Notes under the pieces: model-generated
Seen by the model: the letters and a program-made list of their open reading frames with translations, nothing else
Database searches by the model: none
Told to the model about the DNA's origin: nothing
Part shown: in pieces, positions 8,993 through 17,423 of the stretch
Layout of the letters: each line of letters begins with the position of its first letter
How positions within the stretch are numbered: the stretch's first letter is position 1
NCBI GenBank assembly: GCA_903873715.1
Contig: CAIQPS010000124.1
Coordinates: forward strand, 1 to 56,420
Source of the DNA: an uncultured Actinomycetes bacterium
Lineage (GTDB): Bacteria; Actinomycetota; Thermoleophilia; RBG-16-64-13
DNA: 56,420 nt
Reading direction: 5' to 3'
Made by a program: the position numbers and the translations under genes

Positions 8993-9868
8993 TCAGGTCC
9001 TGGCCGGCGCCCCGCTGCGCGGCGGCGCCTCCTTCAACCCCCACGCGAAGAGGATGGCGGACCCGGCCAGGATGGCGACCATCCCGATGCCCTCGAGCAC
9101 CGTCGGCTGCTCGCCGAGCTGGGCCCACGAGTAGAGGATGCCGAACACCGGCGTGGCCATGGTGCCCAGGCCGGCGATGCTGGCCGGCAGGTGGCTCAGC
9201 ACGTAGAACCAGAGGAACACCGCGAAACAGGTCCCTATCAACAAGGCGTAGGCCAGCGTCCAGGCGAAATGGACCGACCAGACGGGTGACTTCCGTTCGA
9301 CCAGAGCACCCACCAGTATCAGCGGGATCGACCCGAACAGGCTGGACCAAGCCGTCATCGAGAGGGTGTCGACCTCGTGGCGGCGTCTCAGCAGCTTCAC
9401 GATCATCGACCCCGCCGCCCAGCAGACCGCACCGGCAAGCGCGAGCATCGCGCTGAGCACGCCGTGCAGCTTCCAGGGCTCCACTATCAGCACCAGGCCG
9501 GCCAGCGCCAGCAACACCGACGACCACTGGGAGCCCCGCAACCGCTCGCCGAGGAGGGGCCAGGCCATGAGCAACATCCAGAACTGCCAGGTGTTGGCCA
9601 GGATGGAGATGCGTCCGGCACCGCCCGTCACCAGAGCCGCGATGGTGAGCCCCATGAAGCCCCCGGTCTGCAACACCCCCACGGAGATGACGTGGAGCGC
9701 GGCCTTCAGCCGCACCGGCCGCCCCAAGGCGGCAGCTATCCCGAGCAGTATCAGCCCTCCGGGGAGCGCCCGCAGGGCCGCGAACGTGAACGGCGGACAA
9801 TACGCGACCCCTATCTTGAGCGGGACCCAGGTGTAGCCCCAGATGAAGGGGAGCACGGCCAGGGCCAC
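8993..9868 (-). CDS. EamA/DMT-family transporter
   Basis: A ten-membrane-segment drug/metabolite-transporter-superfamily protein made of two EamA repeats (about residues 5-125 and 135-280). The 291 residues run from GTG 9868. The reading frame continues upstream toward the acyltransferase stop with plausible residues (RRYLPLVA), so the true start may be a little earlier. Substrates of this family range from amino acids to nucleotide sugars and cannot be inferred here. It is closely similar in layout to the DMT protein at 35078-36037 (shared FTFAALR near the N-terminus and LGEQP near the end), so the two are paralogues. It probably sits downstream of the acyltransferase in one transcript. Confidence 0.85.
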   Translation of the reverse strand: MALAVLPFIWGYTWVPLKIGVAYCPPFTFAALRALPGGLILLGIAAALGRPVRLKAALHVISVGVLQTGGFMGLTIAALVTGGAGRISILANTWQFWMLLMAWPLLGERLRGSQWSSVLLALAGLVLIVEPWKLHGVLSAMLALAGAVCWAAGSMIVKLLRRRHEVDTLSMTAWSSLFGSIPLILVGALVERKSPVWSVHFAWTLAYALLIGTCFAVFLWFYVLSHLPASIAGLGTMATPVFGILYSWAQLGEQPTVLEGIGMVAILAGSAILFAWGLKEAPPRSGAPART

Positions 9869-9890
9869 CAGCGGCAGATAGCGGCGCGTC

Positions 9891-10556
9891 CTAGTCCTCC
9901 CCGGCGAGGCAGGGCTTGGCGCTGCGCCGGTACGGATACTCTTTCCCCATCCGCTGCGCGATGCGCGGCATCACCATCTCGTGGACGATATCGCGCGGGG
10001 AGTTCCGGGAGACGTCCGCATACCTGACCGGTTCGAGGAGATCGACCTCACACATCTTCTTGAAGCGGGGGATCTTCCGCTGGCGCGGATAGGCCTCGAA
10101 AGCCCCGAGGATCGCCACCGGTATGATGTCCGCCTTGCCGTCCAGAGCGATCTTGCCGAGACCGGTGAAGGCCTTCTGGAGGTCGCCCGTCCACGAGCGC
10201 GTGCCCTCGGGGAACACGCAGAGCACGTCGCCCCGTGCCAGGATCGCTGCGGCCTGGTCCACCACGGCCAGCGGCCGGTCCTTCGATACCCGCACCTGCC
10301 CCGAGGCCCTCAGCAGGAAGGCGAAGACGGGCATGTGGTAGAAGAAGTCCTCCACCAGGAAGTACACCCGGCGCGGGCAGACGATGACCAGCAGGGCGAA
10401 GTCCAGGAAGCTCACGTGGTTGGCCGCCAACACCACCGGCCCGGTCTCGGGGATGTGCGCGACGCCGCCGGCGCGCTTCAACCAGACCGCCTTCACCACC
10501 GGCCCGAGGGCGTGCGTGGAGAACCAGTAGAGGAACGCGCCAAACATGTCTGTCAT
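9891..10556 (-). CDS. 1-acyl-glycerol-3-phosphate acyltransferase (PlsC-like)
   Basis: A 221-residue PlsC-domain acyltransferase. The catalytic HX4D motif is present as NHVSFLD near residue 46, and the glycerol-phosphate-binding motif FPEGTRS near residue 116. A hydrophobic N-terminal segment suggests a membrane-associated enzyme. It likely transfers a fatty acyl chain to lysophosphatidic acid or a related lysolipid in phospholipid synthesis. It is slightly short for housekeeping PlsC but normal for the wider family. The small protein at 10607-10873 lies upstream and a DMT transporter downstream, all on the same strand. Confidence 0.87.
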   Translation of the reverse strand: MTDMFGAFLYWFSTHALGPVVKAVWLKRAGGVAHIPETGPVVLAANHVSFLDFALLVIVCPRRVYFLVEDFFYHMPVFAFLLRASGQVRVSKDRPLAVVDQAAAILARGDVLCVFPEGTRSWTGDLQKAFTGLGKIALDGKADIIPVAILGAFEAYPRQRKIPRFKKMCEVDLLEPVRYADVSRNSPRDIVHEMVMPRIAQRMGKEYPYRRSAKPCLAGED

Positions 10557-10606
10557 TCAGGCTGCGGAGTCGGTCCACCGGGCGCGCGGCCCGGCCGGCG
10601 ACTCTC

Positions 10607-10873
10607 CTACTGGGCCGTGCCCCCGGCGACGTAACCGGTCTCGCCCCAGTCGGGCTCGTCGGCGTCGTCCGCACCGTGTTCGCGCACGCGTTTGACCGCG
10701 TCGCTCGCCTTGTGCACGACTTCGTCGTAGACGCGCTTGGCCTCTCCGGGGACATCGCCGAAGGATTCGGGCAGGCTCTTCTGGGTCTCCTGCGACACCC
10801 GGTAGGCAAGCAGGAAGAACCCCGCCAGGACCCCACCGACGAACGCTGCCAGCACCGCTTTCCAGAAGCTCAT
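10607..10873 (-). CDS. small membrane-anchored protein with helical tail
   Basis: An 88-residue protein. The start ATG 10873 is chosen because AAGGAGACGAG precedes it; the upstream Met of the open frame has no such site. One N-terminal membrane segment (about residues 3-23, with GG repeats) is followed by a charged amphipathic helix and an acidic, Gly-rich end. The layout is like YtxH/YtjA-type small stress proteins, but I cannot assign a family. It shares orientation with the acyltransferase 50 bases downstream. Confidence 0.6.
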   Translation of the reverse strand: MSFWKAVLAAFVGGVLAGFFLLAYRVSQETQKSLPESFGDVPGEAKRVYDEVVHKASDAVKRVREHGADDADEPDWGETGYVAGGTAQ

Positions 10874-10917
10874 CTCGTCTCCTTCCACCTATGACCGTGT
10901 CGATCGATCGCGCGCTC

Positions 10918-11202
10918 TCAGACCTCGACGCCCGGGAAACGGGCCGCGTAGCTCTCCACCAGCGTGTTGAACTTCGTGGCCAGACCCTTGGTCCTAAGGC
11001 ACTCGAGCGCGTACATCACGTCTTCGCGGGCCAACCCGCAACTTGCCATGAGTTGGGCGGCCGTCCGGGCGCCCTTGGCCGTGACCAAGGCGTCGAGCAC
11101 GGCCCTCTCGTGAACGGTGAGCGGCCGGGCCTGAGCCTCGGCCTCCCCATTCACCGGCGTATCGCCGACACCTGCGCTGCGGCCTGCATCTTGTCGAGCC
11201 AC
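10918..11202 (-). CDS. small winged-helix-like DNA-binding protein
   Basis: A 94-residue protein read from GTG 11202, seven bases after AAAGGAG. Residues about 27-90 look like a winged helix: an Arg/Leu-rich first helix (LTVHERAVLDALV), then RTAAQLMASCGLAREDVMYA as a helix-turn-helix, then a short wing and C-terminal helix. It could be a small transcriptional regulator. A perfect 7+7 base inverted repeat lies at 11213-11230 and overlaps its ribosome binding site, a natural position for autoregulation. The family assignment is by appearance only. Confidence 0.55.
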   Translation of the reverse strand: MARQDAGRSAGVGDTPVNGEAEAQARPLTVHERAVLDALVTAKGARTAAQLMASCGLAREDVMYALECLRTKGLATKFNTLVESYAARFPGVEV

Positions 11203-11212
11203 TGCTGCGCTC

Positions 11213-11230
11213 CTTTCACATGCGTGAAAG
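11213..11230. promoter_or_regulatory. inverted repeat, possible operator
   Basis: CTTTCAC-ATGC-GTGAAAG is an 18-base perfect inverted repeat just upstream of the small winged-helix gene, overlapping its AAAGGAG site. It lies in the 185-base gap before the divergent AI-2E-family gene. It is a candidate binding site for a dimeric repressor; as RNA it could also form a hairpin hiding the ribosome binding site. Confidence 0.4.
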
Positions 11231-11387
11231 CCACAATCCGCGGCCTGCCCGCCGGTAGGACTGAAAAAAGCCTATCAGATAGCGGCACAAAGGCCCACTT
11301 CCGCCTGCACCGCGCATCTCCTACACTAGAAAAGCACCAATACGAGGCGGGTACGTTCCTGCGATAGCGGTGGGGAGGCATGACGAC

Positions 11388-12533
11388 ATGAGCCAAGACG
11401 ATGTGACGCAGCCCGTGCCGTCCGACCGCGAGGGCGAGGCCGCCAAGCACCGGATGTTCACCGGCCCCACCCGGCTTCTCCTGCCTCTCGCCCTGGCCGT
11501 CATCGTGCTGTACGGCATGAAGTACGCATCGAGCGTGCTGGACCCCATCTTCTTCGCCCTGTTCCTCACCATGGGAGTGAGCCCCGTCCTCTACTGGCTC
11601 AAACGCCGCGGGCTCCCGCCCTGGCTCTGCATCGTGGTCGTCATGCTCGTGACCGTCATCCTCTTCGTCATGTTCGCGCTGGTGATCTTCTCCGCGGTCA
11701 ACCAGCTGGACGACAAGCTCCCCGTGTACGAGCAGAACCTGGGCAAGACCACGGCATCCGTGCAGCAGTGGTTGGCCGACCGGGGCATCGACGTCGGGTC
11801 GCTGACCGGCAAGACATTGAGCCCCGCCAGCATCCTGTCGGCGGCCAAGGCGCTCCTCTCCAGCATGGCGGGCGTGTTCGGCAACTTCTTCTGGCTGGTG
11901 CTCATATTCATGTTCATGCTGGCGGAGGCCTACGCCATACCGGCGAAGATCCAGGACATGCACCTGGACCGCAAGTTCGTGCACTCGTTCGTGAACTTTG
12001 CCGACGTCACCAAGACCTTCCTGTTCACCAAGGGCTGGCTGAGCGCCATCATGGCCGCGGTCTGCGGCCTCATCTACTGGGCCTTCGGCGTGGACTTCGC
12101 GCTGGTCTGGGCGGTCCTCTTCTTCCTGCTCAGCTTCGTTCCCAACATCGGGTTCATCCTATCGGTGATACCTCCCTTCGCCGTGTGCCTGCTGGAGTTC
12201 GGGTTCGTCCGGGCATTGATCGTCGTGGTGGTGGTCATCGTGGCCAACTCCATGGTCGACAACGTGGTCGCGCCACGGATCATGTCCCGGAGCATCGGCC
12301 TGAACAGCCTGACGATCTTCCTGTCACTGTTCTTCTGGAGCTGGCTGCTGGGCGGCCTGGGCGCGCTGATGTCGGTGCCGCTCACCCTCATAGTCAAGCT
12401 GCTCTTCTTCGATTCGTTCGATAGTACGCGGGCCATCTCCGAGATCATGACGACCCCGGTCCGCCAGATCGCCAAGCGGAAGCGGCGCGGGAGGAAGACG
12501 GACACCCCGGCCGCCACCCCGGCCGCCGAGTGA
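11388..12533 (+). CDS. AI-2E family transporter (PF01594)
   Basis: A 381-residue polytopic membrane protein. ATG 11388 is preferred because GGGGAGG lies nine bases upstream; an in-frame GTG at 11370 has no site. It has an N-terminal pair of membrane segments (about residues 25-65), a loop with VQQWLADRGI near 125, and a C-terminal bundle. The C-terminal signature NSMVDNVVAPRIMSR falls near residue 285 and is followed by GLNSLTIFLSLFFWSWLLGG. The family includes the AI-2 exporter TqsA and Na+/H+ antiporters, so the substrate is open. It overlaps the next gene by 4 bases (GTGA). Confidence 0.88.
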   Translation: MSQDDVTQPVPSDREGEAAKHRMFTGPTRLLLPLALAVIVLYGMKYASSVLDPIFFALFLTMGVSPVLYWLKRRGLPPWLCIVVVMLVTVILFVMFALVIFSAVNQLDDKLPVYEQNLGKTTASVQQWLADRGIDVGSLTGKTLSPASILSAAKALLSSMAGVFGNFFWLVLIFMFMLAEAYAIPAKIQDMHLDRKFVHSFVNFADVTKTFLFTKGWLSAIMAAVCGLIYWAFGVDFALVWAVLFFLLSFVPNIGFILSVIPPFAVCLLEFGFVRALIVVVVVIVANSMVDNVVAPRIMSRSIGLNSLTIFLSLFFWSWLLGGLGALMSVPLTLIVKLLFFDSFDSTRAISEIMTTPVRQIAKRKRRGRKTDTPAATPAAE

Positions 12534-13642
12534 CCGGCCGCCGATCGACCGGCCGCCCGAGGCGCACGAGGACTCTTCTACGGAAGGTCCTGGGCCCCGT
12601 CGGGCGAGCGCTCGCCCCTCCGGGAAGCGTGCTCAAGGAGGCGCTGGTCGGGGCCTGGGCCCACAACATCGGCCGGATGGCCGCGTCGATCGCATATTTC
12701 GGAGCGTTCAGCCTGGCGCCGATGGTCGTCATCATGACCAGCCTCGCCTCGATGATCTTCGGCAAGAGCGCCACCCAGGGCCTCATAGCCGAGCGGCTGG
12801 AGAGCACCTTCGGGGCGGAGACGGCCGGATTCATCCAGTCGATGATCGCGGCGATCTACAGCAGCACCGGCCTGACCTTGGCGACCGTCCTCGCCATCAT
12901 CCTCCTGGTATGGGCGTCCACGCGCATCGTCGGGTCGGTGCGGGGCGCGCTCAACGACGTCTGGGGCGTTCCCGGACATGCCGGGGGACGGGTGCTCGGC
13001 TACTTCGTGGGCAAGCTGATAGACATCGCCACGGTGATAGGCGTGGGCTTCATGTTCGTGCTCACCATGCTCGCGAACACGGCCGTCACCACCATGACCA
13101 CCTACTTCTCCCAGCACCTGCCGGTGCCGGGGTGGCTGCTCCAGGTGTTCGGCATCGTCTTCTCCCTGGTGGTCACCATCTTCTTCATCATGGTGATCTT
13201 CCGTTGGCTGCCGAACATCCGGGTGCGCTTCCTCTACATCGTGGTGGGAGCCACCATCACGGGGGTCCTCTTCACGGTGGGCAACTACCTCATCGCGCAG
13301 TACCTGGGACGCACGAGCCCCGGATCGGCCTTCGGGGCGGCGGGCTCCCTGGCGGTTCTGATGATCTGGATCTACTACGTGGCCTACATCATCATCTTCG
13401 GCGCCGAGGTGACCCGGGCATACGCGCAGCGCGCCTCGATGCGGCAGGTGAGCGCAGCGGCGGCCGAAGCAGCGGCCGAGGCGGCCCCAGAGGCGCCGGC
13501 CGGAGGCGGCGGCGAGCCCGCTACGACAGCCGAAGCGGCCCCGCGCACCGCGGCCGGGGGCGGCGCCCCGCCGGCCGCACCGGGACCATGCGGCAGTCCG
13601 GACGACGACGAGGAGATCTGGCCCCCCATCTGCAGGAGCTAG
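12530..13642 (+). CDS. YihY/virulence factor BrkB family membrane protein
   Basis: A 370-residue protein with six membrane segments of the YihY (PF03631) type. Diagnostic stretches are NIGRMAASIAYFGAFSLAP near residue 45, RGALNDVWGVPG near 140, and IYYVAYIIIFGAEVTRAYA near 285. The last 70 residues are Ala/Pro/Gly-rich with an acidic end and are probably disordered in the cytoplasm. The older name ribonuclease BN for this family is a misannotation; the role is unknown. It begins at GTG 12530 inside the stop of the AI-2E-family gene, so the two are co-translated. Confidence 0.87.
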   Translation: MTGRRSTGRPRRTRTLLRKVLGPVGRALAPPGSVLKEALVGAWAHNIGRMAASIAYFGAFSLAPMVVIMTSLASMIFGKSATQGLIAERLESTFGAETAGFIQSMIAAIYSSTGLTLATVLAIILLVWASTRIVGSVRGALNDVWGVPGHAGGRVLGYFVGKLIDIATVIGVGFMFVLTMLANTAVTTMTTYFSQHLPVPGWLLQVFGIVFSLVVTIFFIMVIFRWLPNIRVRFLYIVVGATITGVLFTVGNYLIAQYLGRTSPGSAFGAAGSLAVLMIWIYYVAYIIIFGAEVTRAYAQRASMRQVSAAAAEAAAEAAPEAPAGGGGEPATTAEAAPRTAAGGGAPPAAPGPCGSPDDDEEIWPPICRS

Positions 13643-13685
13643 CCCCGGCGCGTCACGAAGCCGCGGTCTCAGGCCCCATGTGGCC

Positions 13686-14510
13686 TCAGCGTGGGATGGG
13701 CCGGAACAGTGCGACGTCCGGCGACCCGAGTACCTGCCATACGCCTGAGGCGCCCATTAGACGCGCACCCACCTCGAAGTGCAGCATCGCTATGCCGACA
13801 TCGAGCAGCCGCGACACCGACCCCTCGGCACCGCGCTTGACCACCGTGACCTTGACTGCGCCCTGGTCCAACTCGAACCGCCAGGGCTGACGGTTCACGG
13901 CCGACGGAGCGATGCGGGCCAGCCGCACCCCTTCGGCCGCCCATGCGGGCCAGTGCTCTTCGTCGAAGCCCGGCGCTATCTCGAGCACCGGCCGCCGGTG
14001 CTTGGCGCGGACCATCGCCTTCAGGAGGGCCTCGCTTCGCCGCGGCTTCTCTTCAGCGTAGCCGAGAGGCGAGATGGCGAAGACCTGCTCCTCCGGCCCC
14101 AGGTCGACCAGCCGGGAGGCCACCGTCCGGTCGAACGACCCGGCCACCCAGCAGGTGCCCAATCCCATCGCCGTGGCCTCTAGAAGCGCGGCCTCACCGA
14201 GATACCCCATGGTCTCCTGGACCAGATCCGCGTCCGATCTGCCGATGACCAGGAACGCCGAGCCCGCACCGGTCACCCGGCCGTAGCCGCCGACCACGAG
14301 TCCGGTGAACAGATCCGGGGGAGCGTCGTCGAGCACCGCCACCCTGGCGATCGAGCGGGCCGGCAGCGCGGTGCAGAAACCGTGCAGGGCGGCCAGGGCT
14401 GCAGGGTCGACCCGCTGCCCTTTGTAGCTCCGCACGGAGCGGCGCGTGTTGATGGCGGAAGCCCACTCGACGAGAGGGATATCGGGAAGCGCTGCCGGGA
14501 AATCCGTCAA
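13686..14510 (-). CDS. nitroreductase family protein (TM1586-like)
   Basis: A 274-residue FMN-type nitroreductase. Its N-terminus (LVEWASAINTRRSVRSYKG) contains the Arg-Arg-Ser FMN phosphate-binding signature. The fold repeats in the second half (EGVRLARIAPSAVNRQPWRF), as in single-chain pseudo-dimeric nitroreductases of the PF14512 type. It would reduce an unknown substrate with NAD(P)H. The start is TTG 14510, behind AGGAGGGG, in a conventional position. It is convergent with the YihY gene and divergent from the MoaE-like gene. Confidence 0.82.
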   Translation of the reverse strand: MTDFPAALPDIPLVEWASAINTRRSVRSYKGQRVDPAALAALHGFCTALPARSIARVAVLDDAPPDLFTGLVVGGYGRVTGAGSAFLVIGRSDADLVQETMGYLGEAALLEATAMGLGTCWVAGSFDRTVASRLVDLGPEEQVFAISPLGYAEEKPRRSEALLKAMVRAKHRRPVLEIAPGFDEEHWPAWAAEGVRLARIAPSAVNRQPWRFELDQGAVKVTVVKRGAEGSVSRLLDVGIAMLHFEVGARLMGASGVWQVLGSPDVALFRPIPR

Positions 14511-14666
14511 GGCCGTCCCCTCCTTTCCCGAGGTGTCAGTTGAAGCAGTCCCGGGAAATGATGCCTCATGGAAGGGCCGAGGCGGAAGCGGGCGGGTCGT
14601 GGCCCCCTGCTATCCTCTACGCGAGCGCGCCGCCGGTCGCGGCCCGCATGAGGACGAGGAGGGCTT

Positions 14667-15035
14667 ATGAGCAAGGACATACCGCAGTACGAGACCTGGC
14701 TGGAAGAGCTCAAGTCCAGCCCCGATGCCGCCCGGATAGGGATGTACCTCATGCACAACGGCGTCGTCCGGGGCACCACCCGCGGCGGCGAGCCGGTCAC
14801 CGGGATGGACCTCACCTACGACAAGGCGAGACTCGAGTCCATCCTCGAGGAGATCAAACAGCGCCCGGGGATCTATGCCGTCAAGATATGGATCAACGAG
14901 GGCAGCCTCGCTGTCGGCGACGACATCATGCGGGTGCTCGTGGGCGGCGACATCAGGGAGAACGTGTTCGGCGCCCTCCAGGAGATGGTGCGCCTCGTCA
15001 AGACCGAGTGCGTCAAAGAGCGCGAGATAGGCTGA
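14667..15035 (+). CDS. moaE: MoaE-like molybdopterin synthase large subunit
   Basis: A 122-residue protein. The core resembles MoaE: HNGVVRGTTRGG corresponds to the GVVR loop, followed by LTYDKARLESIL, then IWINEGSLAVGDDIMRVLVGG in the position of the HR-G-L-VGE block, and a Lys-rich end (VKTECVKEREI) where MoaE has its catalytic lysines. MoaE with MoaD converts precursor Z to molybdopterin. No moaD or other cofactor gene is in the window, although a molybdopterin oxidoreductase is present at 51000-53093. The central loop is short for MoaE, so a divergent member or another function is possible. Confidence 0.6.
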   Translation: MSKDIPQYETWLEELKSSPDAARIGMYLMHNGVVRGTTRGGEPVTGMDLTYDKARLESILEEIKQRPGIYAVKIWINEGSLAVGDDIMRVLVGGDIRENVFGALQEMVRLVKTECVKEREIG

Positions 15036-15045
15036 AGGAGGGGCG

Positions 15046-15429
15046 ATGGACCTCGACTACACAGTGGCGACCGGCAAAGACTTCGACGCCGCCGTCGAGG
15101 CGGTCGAGCGGGGCGTCTCGGACGCGGGCTTCCGCGTACTCTTCACTCACGACGTGGCGGCGACGCTGGCCGAGAAGGGCTTCGACCGCGAGCGGGTGAG
15201 CATCATCGAGATGTGCAACGCCAAGTACGCCAGCGCGGTGCTGGCGGCCGATGTCAAGATCGGGTTGATGCTGCCCTGCCCGATCATGGTCTACGCGGAA
15301 CAGGGCAAGGTGTTCATCACCACCATGCGACCCTCCCTCATCAAGGACTTCTTCCCGCACGCGGACATAGAGGCCGTCGCAAAGATGGTCGAAGACGTGC
15401 TGATCGACATCATCGACAAGGCGGCGTAG
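15046..15429 (+). CDS. DUF302 domain protein
   Basis: A 127-residue protein covering one DUF302 (PF03625) domain. It includes FDAAVEAVERGVSDAGFRVLFTHD at the start, SIIEMCNAKYA near residue 50, and VKIGLMLPCPIMVYAEQGKVFIT near 70. The conserved Cys residues sit where most members have them. The domain is a small alpha/beta fold of unknown function, often linked to stress or redox conditions. It lies 10 bases after the MoaE-like gene behind GAAGGAGGGGCG, so the two are surely co-transcribed. Confidence 0.82.
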   Translation: MDLDYTVATGKDFDAAVEAVERGVSDAGFRVLFTHDVAATLAEKGFDRERVSIIEMCNAKYASAVLAADVKIGLMLPCPIMVYAEQGKVFITTMRPSLIKDFFPHADIEAVAKMVEDVLIDIIDKAA

Positions 15430-15440
15430 CGGCGCGGGCT

Positions 15441-15478
15441 GCGGGCGCCGGCACGGGACGCGGGCGCCGGCACGGGAC
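15441..15478. repeat. tandem duplication of 19 bases
   Basis: Two exact adjacent copies of a 19-base unit beginning GCGGGCGCCGGCAC fill 15441-15459 and 15460-15478, in the gap between the DUF302 gene and the MenG-like gene. Each unit contains the palindrome GGCGCC. No function is evident. Confidence 0.7.
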
Positions 15479-15534
15479 ATCGCGGCCCCGCTCGGTATAT
15501 GCTTCTCGGCGGCAGTGACGGCACGGGAGGATCC

Positions 15535-16299
15535 ATGAGCGCGCACGACCGGAGACAAGGGGGACGGCCTGGGGCACGCACGCCCAAGGACCCATCGTAC
15601 CTGCGCGGCCTCTTCGACCGTGCCGCCCGCTACTACGACTCGGTCAACCAGACCACCAGCCTCGGCCAGGTGGGCACCTGGAGGCAGGAGGTGGTGTGGG
15701 CCGCGTCCCTGCATCCCAACGACCGCGTCCTCGACGCCTTCTCGGGCCCCGGCGGGCTCGCCGCGGAAGCCGTGCCCCAACTCGGCCCGGGTGCGCAGTT
15801 GGTGCTGGCCGATCTCAGTCCGGAGATGCTCCATCAGGCCCGCAGGCGGCTCGGCCCGATCCTGGCCGCGGAAGGTCAGTACCGGCCGTGTGTGGACTAC
15901 GTCGTCGGGGACCTGCTCCGCGACGACCTCGGTCTCGGCGAGTTCGACGCCGTGTTCCTGGGCTGGGCCCTCCGGTACGTGGACGACGTGGACTCGGCGC
16001 TAGCCCGCATGCGGACGTTCGTGAAGACCGGAGGCACCATCGTGGTGCTCGAGTTCACCCGCCCGCCGAAGGTCAGCTGGGCCACGCCCGCTCATCTCTA
16101 CTTCCGCTATGTGCTCCCGCAGATCGGGTCGGCCCTGGCCGGCGACCGGGAGTTGCACGAGTACCTCACCGAGTCGGCGGCGAAGTTCCTCACAGCTCCG
16201 CAACTCCTGCGCTCCATCCAGAACGCCGGGTTCGACCTCGACAAGTACAGCACGCACCTCGACGGCCTCGTCACCATCGCCGCGGCGACGGCCAAGTGA
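15535..16299 (+). CDS. menG: UbiE/MenG-like demethylmenaquinone methyltransferase
   Basis: A 254-residue class I SAM methyltransferase. LFDRAARYYDSVNQTTSLGQ (residues about 23-42) is the UbiE/MenG N-terminal signature. Motif I is VLDAFSGPGGLAAEA and motif II VLADLSPEMLHQA. The post-motif region reads AVFLGWALRYVDDVDSALAR, and EFTRPP in the late segment is another UbiE-like feature. MenG methylates demethylmenaquinone as the last step of menaquinone synthesis. No other men gene is nearby, so a role in another quinone or lipid methylation remains possible. ATG 15535 follows GGGAGG by four bases. Confidence 0.75.
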   Translation: MSAHDRRQGGRPGARTPKDPSYLRGLFDRAARYYDSVNQTTSLGQVGTWRQEVVWAASLHPNDRVLDAFSGPGGLAAEAVPQLGPGAQLVLADLSPEMLHQARRRLGPILAAEGQYRPCVDYVVGDLLRDDLGLGEFDAVFLGWALRYVDDVDSALARMRTFVKTGGTIVVLEFTRPPKVSWATPAHLYFRYVLPQIGSALAGDRELHEYLTESAAKFLTAPQLLRSIQNAGFDLDKYSTHLDGLVTIAAATAK

Positions 16300-16341
16300 C
16301 AGGCCCGGCACCATCCATCGGCCCGATCCGATAACCACGCC

Positions 16342-17328
16342 ATGACTCCCGGCATCTGGGGCGCCCTATCGGCCGTTTCGTGGGGCGTCAGCGACTTCTT
16401 CGCCCGTCTCACCGGCCGGGCCGCCGGGTTCGTCGACGCGCTGCTCGGGGTGCTCTTCATGGGCACGGTCTTCCTGAGCCTGTGGCTGGTGATCGGCCGG
16501 GTCGCGTTGGTGTGGACGGTGGCCGGGACGGTGCTGCTGGTGGCCGCGGGCGCATGCAGCCTCATCGGCTACTTCTTCCTCTATTGGTCGTTCGGGCAGG
16601 GCCCGGTGAGCGTGGCTGCGCCTATCGCCGGGAGCTATCCCGCGCTGGTGGTTATCTTCGCCGTCGTCCTGGGGAGCAGACCGTCCGTGATGCAATGGGT
16701 CGGGACGGCCGTGACCCTGGCAGGAGTGGTCATCGTGGCCAGGAGCGGGGCCGAGCCGGCGGTGGGCGAGTCGGACGAACCGGTGCCCGCGGCCACCCCG
16801 GCACCGCCCGCGGCGCCACTGCCCGCCCCGGTGCAACAAACGGCAGCCGCGGCGGCGAAGCCCGCGGCGCGGACCGTCGCAGCCTTGCCGCGCCTCACCT
16901 CCGTCAAGAGCCGGACGGTCGCGGGAGCGGCGATCTCGTCGGTGGCCTGGGCCGTCATGATCAGCGCCACCCAGCGAGTGGCCCCCGAACTCGGGACCGT
17001 CGAGACCATATGGCTGCCCCGGGTGGTGGCGTTCGTGTTGCTGGCCGCCGTGGTAGCGGTCCGCTGGTCGCGCGGGCGGGCCCGCCCGTCGGTGCCCGGC
17101 CGCTGGTGGCCGGTGCTCGGGGCCCAGGCCGGTTTGGACGTGATCGGCTACTACACGCTCTACGCCGCCGCCACCGGACCGAACCCCGAGATCGCCGCGA
17201 TGGCGTCCTCGGCCTACTATGTGGTGACGGTCGTCCTGGGACGCATCTTCCTGAAGGAGCGCATCGGGTGGATGCAGGCGGGAGGCATCAGCTTGGTGTT
17301 CGCCGGGGTGGTGCTGCTGTCGGCGTGA
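16342..17328 (+). CDS. EamA/DMT-family transporter with long central linker
   Basis: A 328-residue DMT transporter with about ten membrane segments. The two EamA repeats (residues about 3-135 and 195-325) are separated by an unusually long Ala/Pro-rich, probably disordered cytoplasmic linker (about residues 138-190). The second repeat contains SSVAWAVMISATQRVAPELG and ends LKERIGWMQAGGISLVFAG, a typical EamA close. It lies 42 bases after the MenG-like gene on the same strand. Substrate unknown. Confidence 0.85.
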   Translation: MTPGIWGALSAVSWGVSDFFARLTGRAAGFVDALLGVLFMGTVFLSLWLVIGRVALVWTVAGTVLLVAAGACSLIGYFFLYWSFGQGPVSVAAPIAGSYPALVVIFAVVLGSRPSVMQWVGTAVTLAGVVIVARSGAEPAVGESDEPVPAATPAPPAAPLPAPVQQTAAAAAKPAARTVAALPRLTSVKSRTVAGAAISSVAWAVMISATQRVAPELGTVETIWLPRVVAFVLLAAVVAVRWSRGRARPSVPGRWWPVLGAQAGLDVIGYYTLYAAATGPNPEIAAMASSAYYVVTVVLGRIFLKERIGWMQAGGISLVFAGVVLLSA

Positions 17329-17423
17329 GACACCCGGCGTGAGGCTGCCGGCGTGAGGCTGCCGGCGTGCGAGTGACGCGGTGAGGCCGCCGGCGCAGAG
17401 GCCGGGAGCCGGTTCACCGGGCG

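Noticed and set aside
17330-17400. Repeated CCGGCGTGAGGCTG units as a member of the hairpin family
   Set aside because: Imperfect tandem repeats without paired arms or a TACY hairpin.
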